12,507 nucleotides of DNA, taken from positions 1 to 12,507 of the forward strand of contig WQTJ01000109.1 of assembly GCA_009786345.1 (NCBI GenBank), read 5' to 3'. The position numbers and the translations under genes were made by a program. Below the pieces are notes generated by a model that saw nothing but the letters and a program-made list of their open reading frames with translations, searched no databases and was not told where the DNA came from. The DNA comes from Dehalococcoidia bacterium. Lineage in GTDB: Bacteria > Chloroflexota > Dehalococcoidia > Dehalococcoidales > UBA1222. This document shows positions 6,211 to 12,507 of this stretch, piece after piece; within the stretch, counting starts at the first letter, position 1; the number at the start of each line of letters is the position of its first letter.

Positions 6211-8832
6211 TTGACTGATGATGAAATACGCTCACAGTACCTAGATTTTTTTAGCAGCAAGGGGCATCAAGTTATCCCTTCTTCTTCACTTATCCCTCGC
6301 GGTGATCCTACCTTGCTGCTTACTACTGCCGGTATGGTGCAGTTAAAACCATATTTCATGGGGCAGGTCAAGCCCCCGCATACACGCTTGGCATCTTGTC
6401 AGAAGTGCTTTCGTACTACAGACATTGAATCGGTCGGAGATTCTTCGCATCTCACTTTTTTTGAAATGCTGGGCAATTTTTCTGTAGGTGATTACTTTAA
6501 GGCTGAGGCTATTGCTTTTGCATGGGAGTTCATCACGGTCAAGATGGGTATCCCAAAAGAGAGATTGTGGACGACAGTTTATTTGGATGATGACGAAGCC
6601 ATGCAGCTTTGGCTTAAGCAGGGCGTGCCTGCTGAGCGCATTGTGCGCTTGGGTGAGGCTGATAACTTCTGGGGGCCTGCTGGCGATTCAGGCCCATGCG
6701 GTCCTTGCAGTGAAATCCATTACGATTTTGGGAAGTCTATTGGCTGCGGTAAAGCCGATTGCAATCCATCATGCAAGTGCGGGCGTTTTTGCGAAATTTG
6801 GAACCTTGTGTTTGTCCAGTACAATCAGGACAAAACAGGGCAGCGCACTTCTCTGCCAAAGCCTAATATTGATACTGGCATGGGACTTGAGCGCATAACT
6901 GCTATTATGCAGGGCACCAACACAGTATACAACACCAACATTTTCCATCCTTTGCTGAAACGCGCCGTTGAACTTTCAGGAAAGCGGTATGGTGCCGATG
7001 AAGAAAACGATCGCGCCATGCGTGTAATATCGGAGCATGGGCGTGCCGTATCTTTCTTGATAGCTGATGGAGTTATACCATCTAATGACGGGCGGGGCTA
7101 TGTATTGCGGCGCCTGCTGCGCCGAGGCGTACTCTTCGGCCGCCGTCTTGGCCTGGAAACGCCGTTTCTTGTGAAGATGGCAGAAGCTGCCATTGAACAA
7201 AACAGCAAAAACTATCCCGAGCTTATGAAGCGGCGCAGCTTCATTTTGGATGTAGTTCGCAAAGAAGAGGAGCATTTTGCAGAAACCCTCAATACAGGAT
7301 TGGAACTTTTGGATGAAATCATGGCTCGGGATGAAATCAAGAAGCGTATGTGCATTACAGGAGAGGCTGCTTTCAAGTTATATGATACATATGGATTTCC
7401 TGTTGAGATTACGCGCGAGATTGCTTCTGTTCGCGGTTATGAGGTTGATATAGACGGTTTTGAGCGCGAGATGGACAAGCAGCGTGAAAAGGCGCGTTCA
7501 GCGCATAAATTCGATGGCGGTAATCAGCACAGCACCAAATTCAGCGGTGATTTTGAGCCAACTTGTTTTGTTGGATATACCGATATTTCTAATAAAACGC
7601 GTATTTTAGGCATAATTTTAGAAAATGAAAGTGCCGAATCCATTAGCGCAGAACAGAAAGCTGGAATAGTATTAGCGGACACACCTTTCTATGCTGAGAT
7701 GGGCGGCCAAGTGGGTGATACTGGTTTTATTAAAGCTGAGGATGGGCTGTTCTTAGTTACCAATACTGTTAAGTTGGGCTCTAATATTACTCTGCATCAG
7801 GGCTATGCGGCTGAAGGTAAGTTGACCGTAGGTGGCGCAGTTATTGCGGAGGTGGACGCTGAGCGCCGTGCCGATATTGCGCGCAACCATACGGCGACAC
7901 ATCTTTTGCATGTTGCTTTACGCAGTGTATTGGGAGATCATGTGCAGCAGGGAGGCTCTTTGGTGGAACCGCTGCGCTTGCGCTTTGATTTCTCTCATTT
8001 GTCTCCATTAACGGCTGATGAATTGGGGCGCGTGCGTGATATTGTCAATGCCGAAATACGTTGCAACCACCCGGTGTACAATCGCCAAATGCCGTATAAA
8101 GAAGCGGTAGCATCTGGTGCCACAGCTCTTTTTGATGAAAAATACGGCGATGTAGTGCGTGTTTTATCGGTGGGCAACCCAGCTATAAGTTCTGAGTTAT
8201 GCGGTGGCACGCATGTTGCGGCTTCCGGTGAAATAGGATTTTTTGAAATTATCAGCGAATCCAGTATCGGATCTGGTTTGCGCCGTATTGAGGCAGTTAC
8301 CGGACGTGAGGCTGCGCGTTTGGCAGTATCCAGTATTGCTTTGTTGCAGTCTCTATCAAGGCTTTTGGATGCTGCTCCCGAAAATGTAGCGGATAAGGTT
8401 CAGGCGCTTATTGCTAGCCGTGACCAAGAAGTTAAAAAAGCTGAAGCGTTGGAACGTGAAATGGCGCTTAAAGACGTATCCGCTTTGGCGGCAAAGGTGC
8501 GTGAAGTGGATGGCGTGAAACTGCTATCTGTGCGCATCAAGCCGTCGCGTCCCGAAATACTGCGTGATATGGCTGATGCTTTGCGTGATAAGCTAGTTAG
8601 TGCGGTTATAGTGTTAGGTACGGTATATGATGATAAGCCGTATTTTGTGGTGACAGTGACGGATGATTTGGTGGGCAAGGGATATCATGCTGGCAATATC
8701 ATACGTCAGGCTGCTGCTATTACTGGTGGTGGTGGTGGTGGTAAACCTGGATTGGCCCAGGGAGGGGGCAAGGACGTATCCAAACTGGACGAGGCTATCG
8801 CTTCAGTATGGGGATTGCTGAAACAAAAATAG
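6211..8832 (+). CDS. alaS: Alanyl-tRNA synthetase
   Basis: AlaRS charges tRNA-Ala in the cytoplasm. The 873 residues match the full-length bacterial enzyme of about 875. The N-terminus TDDEIRSQYLDFFSSKGH and the class II core (LTTAGMVQLKPYF, RTTDIESVGDSSHLTFFEMLGNFS, GPAGDSGPCGPCSEIHYD, DTGMGLERI) are all present. The editing domain carries HTATH (about 560-564) and the CGGTH metal ligands (about 663-667). The C-Ala/DHHA1 domain ends with the glycine-rich GGGGGGKPGLAQGGGKD. A cysteine-rich insert at about 179-194 (five Cys) could bind metal. I choose TTG 6211: AGGTG (6200-6204) is six bases before it and the product then starts like its homologues, whereas a GTG at 6202 overlaps that ribosome site. 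The gene is driven by the promoter at 6138-6166. Confidence 0.97.
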   Translation: MTDDEIRSQYLDFFSSKGHQVIPSSSLIPRGDPTLLLTTAGMVQLKPYFMGQVKPPHTRLASCQKCFRTTDIESVGDSSHLTFFEMLGNFSVGDYFKAEAIAFAWEFITVKMGIPKERLWTTVYLDDDEAMQLWLKQGVPAERIVRLGEADNFWGPAGDSGPCGPCSEIHYDFGKSIGCGKADCNPSCKCGRFCEIWNLVFVQYNQDKTGQRTSLPKPNIDTGMGLERITAIMQGTNTVYNTNIFHPLLKRAVELSGKRYGADEENDRAMRVISEHGRAVSFLIADGVIPSNDGRGYVLRRLLRRGVLFGRRLGLETPFLVKMAEAAIEQNSKNYPELMKRRSFILDVVRKEEEHFAETLNTGLELLDEIMARDEIKKRMCITGEAAFKLYDTYGFPVEITREIASVRGYEVDIDGFEREMDKQREKARSAHKFDGGNQHSTKFSGDFEPTCFVGYTDISNKTRILGIILENESAESISAEQKAGIVLADTPFYAEMGGQVGDTGFIKAEDGLFLVTNTVKLGSNITLHQGYAAEGKLTVGGAVIAEVDAERRADIARNHTATHLLHVALRSVLGDHVQQGGSLVEPLRLRFDFSHLSPLTADELGRVRDIVNAEIRCNHPVYNRQMPYKEAVASGATALFDEKYGDVVRVLSVGNPAISSELCGGTHVAASGEIGFFEIISESSIGSGLRRIEAVTGREAARLAVSSIALLQSLSRLLDAAPENVADKVQALIASRDQEVKKAEALEREMALKDVSALAAKVREVDGVKLLSVRIKPSRPEILRDMADALRDKLVSAVIVLGTVYDDKPYFVVTVTDDLVGKGYHAGNIIRQAAAITGGGGGGKPGLAQGGGKDVSKLDEAIASVWGLLKQK

Positions 8833-8875
8833 TGTTTTAGCGTCGGTCTTATGGAAATATTGTCGGTAGAAAAAC

Positions 8876-9301
8876 ATGCGCATTATGGCATTGGATGTCG
8901 GTGACCGTCGCATTGGTGTGGCAATAAGTGACCCTACTGGATTGCTGGCTCGCCAGTTGATGATTATTACTCGTACTGATGATAGCAGTGATATTCAGGA
9001 AGTGCTGAGATTGGTGCATGAACATGCTCCGGGTAAACTGATTGTGGGGCTGCCGCTGTTACTGAATGGTGATGAGGGGCAACAAGCGCAAAAAGTACAG
9101 GCTTTCTGTAATCTTTTGGTACCATTCCTGGCAATTCCATTGGAAGCGGTGGATGAACGGTTCAGCACTGCTACTGCCCGCGAGTACATGCGTCAAAATA
9201 GCCGCAGAAAAAAAGTTGTTGCTAAGCAGCATGATGATGCGATGGCTGCTGCTGTAATTTTGCAGAACTATTTGGATGAGGATTTAGGCCGCTGCATCTA
9301 A
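8876..9301 (+). CDS. ruvX: RuvX/YqgF-family putative Holliday junction resolvase or pre-16S rRNA nuclease
   Basis: This 141-residue protein with an RNase H-like fold matches the YqgF family, assigned to trimming of pre-16S rRNA 5' ends in E. coli and often annotated as a Holliday junction resolvase. All three acidic motifs are visible: ALDVGDRRIGVAISD (5-19), VDERFSTATAREYM (about 93-106) and HDDAMAAAVILQNYL (about 119-133). The conserved IVGLPLLLNGDEG lies between the first two. It follows alaS by 43 bases, an arrangement seen in many bacteria, and no terminator separates them, so the alaS promoter probably drives it. The ribosome site before ATG 8876 is weak (GGTAG), suggesting modest expression. 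Confidence 0.93.
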   Translation: MRIMALDVGDRRIGVAISDPTGLLARQLMIITRTDDSSDIQEVLRLVHEHAPGKLIVGLPLLLNGDEGQQAQKVQAFCNLLVPFLAIPLEAVDERFSTATAREYMRQNSRRKKVVAKQHDDAMAAAVILQNYLDEDLGRCI

Positions 9302-9309
9302 TTTTTCGA

Positions 9310-9339
9310 TTCTCATCGTGCTGCAAATTTTGATAAAAT
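9310..9339 (+). promoter_or_regulatory. Probable extended -10 promoter for the flavoprotein-ctaB-tgt genes
   Basis: TTCTCA (9310-9315, four of six consensus) and TAAAAT (9334-9339, five of six) are 18 bases apart. TG at 9331-9332, one base before the -10, makes an extended -10 that can compensate for a weak -35. Initiation would fall near 9346, about 18 bases before the ATG at 9364. Confidence 0.5.
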
Positions 9340-9363
9340 AGTTAAGCTTAGGATGGTTGCCGT

Positions 9364-9810
9364 ATGATGAGAAACGCAGTGCAGACAATAGGGAATTTAA
9401 TTGATAAACAAGATGTTTCCTTTGTAAGTTCGGTAGGATGTGATGGCTTTCCGAATACGAAAGCTATGTTGCCGCCTAGAAAACGTGATGGAATAAAGAG
9501 TTTTTGGTTTACAACAAACACGTCGTCTATGCGTGTGGCGCAATATCGTGAAAACCAGAAAGCTTGTATTTATTTCTGCGATAAAAGGTTTTTCCGCGGT
9601 GTAATGTTAAAGGGTACCATGGAAGTATTGGAAGATTCAGAAAGCAAAGAGATGATATGGCGCGAAGGTGACACGATGTATTATTCAAAGGGTGTCACCG
9701 ATCCTGATTATTGCGTTTTGAAATTTACGGCGCAATCAGGACGTTATTACTCTAACTTTCGCTCAGAAGATTTTTTAGTGAATAGAATAAATGATGAAAA
9801 CTATTCGTAA
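9364..9810 (+). CDS. Pyridoxamine 5'-phosphate oxidase-like flavin-binding protein
   Basis: This 148-residue single-domain protein has the split-barrel FMN-binding pattern of the general stress protein 26/PPOX-like group. Features include DVSFVSSVGCDGFPNTKAML (17-36), then FWFTTNTSSMRVAQYRENQKA (47-67), where SSMRVAQ fits a phosphate-binding segment. VMLKGTMEVLED (80-91) and CVLKFTAQSGRYYS (117-130) complete the barrel. Such proteins bind FMN, F420 or heme; the exact cofactor and substrate cannot be read here. True PNPOx enzymes are longer and carry a C-terminal PLP-binding segment that is absent, so vitamin B6 synthesis is unlikely. AGGA about ten bases before ATG 9364 is a plausible ribosome site; a second ATG follows immediately. 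Its end overlaps the next gene by 20 bases, implying translational coupling. Confidence 0.85.
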   Translation: MMRNAVQTIGNLIDKQDVSFVSSVGCDGFPNTKAMLPPRKRDGIKSFWFTTNTSSMRVAQYRENQKACIYFCDKRFFRGVMLKGTMEVLEDSESKEMIWREGDTMYYSKGVTDPDYCVLKFTAQSGRYYSNFRSEDFLVNRINDENYS

Positions 9811-10714
9811 TTATATTGAAGTACTCAAAGTGCGTGAGACACTCCTGCTTGGTTTTTTGGGTTTATGCTCAGTTATAATTGCTGCTCATAGCAGTCCTGT
9901 AACTGGTGCTGTTCCTATACCTCGTACTACTTTTCTTTGGTGGTCTTGGAATCCCTATGCTAATGCTCCGCCTAGTTTTGGCACTTTACTGATAGTCGCG
10001 ATGACTATTTTAATTGCTTCAGGCGGGGCCAATGGCTTGACCAATTATCTCGATCGCAATGTGGATGCCCGGATGCAGCGCACTCAAAAGCGTGTTTTCC
10101 CCACTCGGCGCATCTACCCCGCTGAAAAAGGGCTGGTGTGGGTTTTATTTCTGATTGTTGTTGGGTTGGTGCTGTCGTGGTTGCTTCATCAGTACGTTTT
10201 TTTTGCTGACTTAATTGGTACGGCTGCGGCTGCGGTATTTCGCAAGCGTGTTATTTGTGTTTTCCCTCAAGGTGTTATTGCCAGTTGTGCACCTGTACTG
10301 ATGGGTTGGTTTGCAGTTCGCAGTGATATCAGTATGGAATTGGTACTTCTGTGTCTACTTATTGTTGCTTGGCTGCCGCTGCATGTGTGGAGCGTCATGG
10401 TATCGCATCGCGATGACTATATCGGAGCAGGGCTGACTTTTTTCCCGATGAGTGTTTCTGTGCGTACGGCGGTCATCATACTGTTGATTTTCGCCTTTCT
10501 TCTGAATGCCGTGTCGGTGAGCCTGTATTTTGTTGCTGACTATCACCCGTTGTATTTAATAATAGCTCTGGTTTTGGGCGTGGTGATGTTATGGGCTACT
10601 GTAAGACTAGTTGGCTCGCATACCTCGCGTAACGCTTGGAAATTATATAAACTCTCAAGCTTTCCCTACATGGGATTGATTTTTGTGGCGATTTGCTTCT
10701 GCTTGTGGTTGTAG
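9791..10714 (+). CDS. ctaB: CtaB-like UbiA-superfamily prenyltransferase
   Basis: This 307-residue polytopic membrane protein has about eight hydrophobic segments. The first Asp-rich motif is TNYLDRNVDARMQRTQKR (84-101), matching the heme O synthase pattern of NMWYDRDIDaxMxRT except that Asn sits one residue nearer the first Asp. The second region is FRKRVICVFPQGVIASCAPVL (150-170), replacing the family's LKR.T..NIVIGG. The third is LPLHVWSVMVSHRDDYIGAG (195-214), matching PPHFW...DY..AG. The overall plan fits protoheme IX farnesyltransferase (farnesylation of heme B to heme O for terminal oxidases), but motif drift leaves another prenyl acceptor possible. The start lies within the flavoprotein gene (two adjacent ATG codons, 9791 and 9794), so the two are coupled. 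A PPOX-like neighbour and no oxidase genes in view make the physiological role uncertain. Confidence 0.78.
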   Translation: MMKTIRNYIEVLKVRETLLLGFLGLCSVIIAAHSSPVTGAVPIPRTTFLWWSWNPYANAPPSFGTLLIVAMTILIASGGANGLTNYLDRNVDARMQRTQKRVFPTRRIYPAEKGLVWVLFLIVVGLVLSWLLHQYVFFADLIGTAAAAVFRKRVICVFPQGVIASCAPVLMGWFAVRSDISMELVLLCLLIVAWLPLHVWSVMVSHRDDYIGAGLTFFPMSVSVRTAVIILLIFAFLLNAVSVSLYFVADYHPLYLIIALVLGVVMLWATVRLVGSHTSRNAWKLYKLSSFPYMGLIFVAICFCLWL

Positions 10715-10717
10715 CCG

Positions 10718-11884
10718 TTGAGTAATTTTAACCTCATAACGACTAATGGCGCTGCTCGTGCGGGTGAACTTACTACTGCTCACGGCATCATTCCCACGCC
10801 GGTTTTTATGCCTGTCGGCAGCCAAGCTACGGTTAAAACGCTTGTTCCTGACGAAATCAGGGCTTTGGAAGCACCGATTATTCTTTCAAATACGTATCAT
10901 CTTTATTTACGCCCTGGCGTTGACATAATTAAAAAATTGGGCGGGTTACATCGCTTTATGGATTGGAACGGGGCTATCCTTACGGATTCTGGCGGATATC
11001 AGGTGTTTAGCCTTTCGGCGCTTTCTACAGTTAGCGACGAAGGAGTAGCCTTTCGCTCGCATATAGATGGCAGCAGCCATTTTATAACGCCTGAGAAGGC
11101 AGTTGCGTTACAGGAAGGATTTGGCTCGGATATTGCTATGGTGTTGGATGAGCCTTCGCCGTCTGATGCACCATCTGGCAAGGTGCGCGAGGCTATGGAG
11201 CGCACTCATCGCTGGGCAGAACGCTGTCTGACAGCCCATCAACGAAATGATCAGCAGTTGTTTGCTATTGTTCAAGGCGGTTTTGATCGCTCCATGCGTC
11301 GCTGTTCGGTAGAATTTCTTAGTTCGCTGGATTTCCCGGGCTATGCCATAGGCGGTCTCAGCTTGGGTGAACCGAAAGAGCTTACATGGGAGATGGTGCG
11401 TCATACTACTCAATATTTGCCGTCACGAAAACCGCGGTACCTAATGGGAGTGGGCTCACCTGAAGATTTAATAGAAGCGGTTGGGCTGGGCGTAGATATG
11501 ATGGATTGCGTATTGCCTACGCGTGTGGCGCGCAATGGCGCGCTATTCACAAGGCGTGGTCGCATCAATATTAATAATGCTGCTTTTCGTGAACAGGGGG
11601 CGCCTATTGAAGAAAGTTGTGATTGCTATACTTGTACGCATTTCTCAGCAGCATATGTAAGTCATCTTTTCCATGCTCAGGAGTTATTGGCTTATCGCTT
11701 GGCTACTATTCACAATTTGCGCTTCATGGTACGCCTAATGCAGGACATACGGACGGCAATTTTAAGCGGTGCTTTTGATAGTTTCCGCCAGCAGTTCATG
11801 TCTGATTATCGTATTACTGATGAAGAGGTTCGTATTGCGCAAAAACAGAAGTGGATCAAGGCGCGCAAGCCGGAAATTGACTAG
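10718..11884 (+). CDS. tgt: Queuine/preQ1 tRNA-guanine transglycosylase
   Basis: Tgt exchanges guanine 34 of GUN-anticodon tRNAs for a 7-deazaguanine precursor in queuosine formation. The 388 residues match the bacterial family. The general acid/base Asp90 is in TDSGGYQVFSLS and the nucleophile Asp263 in DMMDCVLPTRVARNG. The zinc site is Cys301, Cys303, Cys306 and His332 (CDCYTC and IHN). QGGFD (186-190) and IGGLSLGEP (211-219) line the substrate pocket. At 144-146 the protein has DEP where bacterial enzymes usually have DEC, placing Pro146 at the pocket position equivalent to Cys158 of the Zymomonas enzyme. The start is TTG 10718, three bases after and in frame with the ctaB stop; no other start fits the family N-terminus. 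The ribosome site is weak, so expression probably depends on coupling to ctaB. Confidence 0.96.
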   Translation: MSNFNLITTNGAARAGELTTAHGIIPTPVFMPVGSQATVKTLVPDEIRALEAPIILSNTYHLYLRPGVDIIKKLGGLHRFMDWNGAILTDSGGYQVFSLSALSTVSDEGVAFRSHIDGSSHFITPEKAVALQEGFGSDIAMVLDEPSPSDAPSGKVREAMERTHRWAERCLTAHQRNDQQLFAIVQGGFDRSMRRCSVEFLSSLDFPGYAIGGLSLGEPKELTWEMVRHTTQYLPSRKPRYLMGVGSPEDLIEAVGLGVDMMDCVLPTRVARNGALFTRRGRININNAAFREQGAPIEESCDCYTCTHFSAAYVSHLFHAQELLAYRLATIHNLRFMVRLMQDIRTAILSGAFDSFRQQFMSDYRITDEEVRIAQKQKWIKARKPEID

Positions 11885-11965
11885 GTACTGCGCAAATTGG
11901 GTGCATGGCTGAGTCCCTGAACATTAGCTTTTAGATGAAAAGAAACAGGGGGTTTTGGAAAGACT

Positions 11966-12427
11966 ATGATTACCACATTTTATATCCCCATCAAAATCAT
12001 TTCAGGCGTCGGCTGTTTTGCTCAATTGGGCGCTGAAACCGCAAACATTGGTAAAAAAGCTTTGTTGGTTACCGGTAAAAATGCCATGCGTGCAACTGGA
12101 CTGTTGGAACGTGCTTTGGCTGACCTTAAACGGAATGGCGTGGAGACAGTAGTTTTTGACAGAATTGAAAATAATCCCCGCGCATCCACTGTAGATGATG
12201 GCGCTGCTATCACGCGTCAGGAAAAGATAGAAGTAGTTATTGCATTGGGTGGTGGTAGCGCTATGGATGCGGCTAAGGGCATTGTCATATCGTCTATTGG
12301 CGGCAAACCTATTTGGCACTACGTTAAAACGCGGCAGAATATTTCTGGTGACGTACCAAAACTCATAGCTGTGCCAACAGTGGCGGCCTCGGGTTCTGAG
12401 TCTAATTGCGGGGCTGATATGGTCTAA
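11966..12427 (+). pseudogene. Truncated iron-containing alcohol dehydrogenase (N-terminal fragment)
   Basis: The 153 residues cover only the N-terminal dinucleotide-binding part of a family that is normally about 380-400 residues. Recognisable are YIPIKIISGVGC (6-17), KALLVTGKNAM (31-41), the NAD-binding ALGGGSAMDAAKGI (93-106) and AVPTVAASGSESNCGA (135-150), equivalent to the family's PTTAGTGSE. After NCGADM the frame stops. The C-terminal helical domain with the Asp and three His iron ligands is missing, and no reading frame of the next 80 bases resumes the family sequence. It therefore looks like a break by insertion or deletion near 12418-12425 rather than a simple frameshift, and the fragment is unlikely to be an active dehydrogenase. 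The ATG at 11966 has a weak GGAAAG close upstream. Confidence 0.78.
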
Positions 12428-12491
12428 TAAAAGTTACAGTGAGTTTTGCCAATCTTTGAAAGGGTAAAATAAAAAGAGAGGTGAGATTCAA

Positions 12492-12507
12492 ATGATACAA
12501 AGGAGTT
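12492..12507 (+). CDS. Possible start of a further gene, cut by the window edge
   Basis: An ATG at 12492 is preceded by GAGAGGTGAG at a good distance and opens MIQRS before the window ends. The last bases (AAAGGAGTT) are themselves a strong ribosome-binding sequence, so the true start may lie just outside. Nothing can be said about the product. The gene matters because it lies immediately after the point where the alcohol dehydrogenase is broken. Confidence 0.35.

Noticed and set aside
8725..8742. Six tandem GGT codons in alaS as a phase-variable microsatellite
   Set aside because: The glycine run is a conserved part of the AlaRS C-terminal domain, and a three-base unit would not shift the frame. 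It is better explained by protein conservation.
11914..11956. CCCTG / CAGGG pairing followed by GGTTTT after tgt as a terminator
   Set aside because: The stem is five pairs with a loop of about 26 bases and the T run is short; it could easily be chance.
12434..12470. Promoter-like TTGCCA and TAAAAT before the gene at the right edge
   Set aside because: The two hexamers are only 13 bases apart, and no other -35 at a workable distance is convincing.

Overview
The window reads as chromosomal DNA from an uncultured or little-studied bacterium. It is dense with housekeeping genes, of moderate GC, with short intergenic gaps and frequent TTG start codons. My best guess is the Chloroflexota, probably Dehalococcoidia or a relative. 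This rests on the overall look of the proteins (cysteine-rich AlaRS insert, divergent YchF, CtaB-like prenyltransferase beside a small flavoprotein) and on remembered family resemblance, not on a search. No tRNA, rRNA, CRISPR array or complete mobile element is visible, and no gene-free stretch exceeds about 160 bases.

Left part (131-3533, minus strand): three genes run leftwards. First is a secreted protein with 14 beta-propeller-like repeats, a Thr/Ser stalk and a C-terminal membrane anchor. Next is a 71-residue HEAT-like protein, then a YchF-family P-loop protein whose Walker A lysine is arginine. The last two are one base apart and are surely co-transcribed.

Middle (3690-4158, plus strand): an unrecognised gene of about 155 codons is broken by what looks like one extra T in a T run near 4005-4007.

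Right part (4180-11884, plus strand): holA (DNA polymerase III delta), galU (UDP-glucose pyrophosphorylase), then a terminator-like hairpin and a near-consensus promoter, followed by alaS, ruvX, a pyridoxamine-phosphate-oxidase-like flavoprotein, a ctaB-like prenyltransferase and tgt. The flavoprotein and ctaB overlap by 20 bases. ctaB and tgt share a reading frame and are separated only by TAG CCG. This part covers replication, sugar-nucleotide supply, alanine charging, resolvase/rRNA processing, prenyl transfer and queuosine tRNA modification.

Right edge (11966-12507): the N-terminal 40 percent of an iron-containing alcohol dehydrogenase ends abruptly. Unrelated sequence follows, with two possible ribosome-binding sites for a gene running out of the window, so a rearrangement or insertion junction lies near 12418-12425.

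The most interesting items are the 14-repeat surface protein, whose N-terminus appears to supply the strand missing from the last repeat, the YchF-like protein with a non-canonical P-loop, and the Tgt with Pro in place of a substrate-pocket Cys. I found no convincing evidence for a wholly new multi-gene system.
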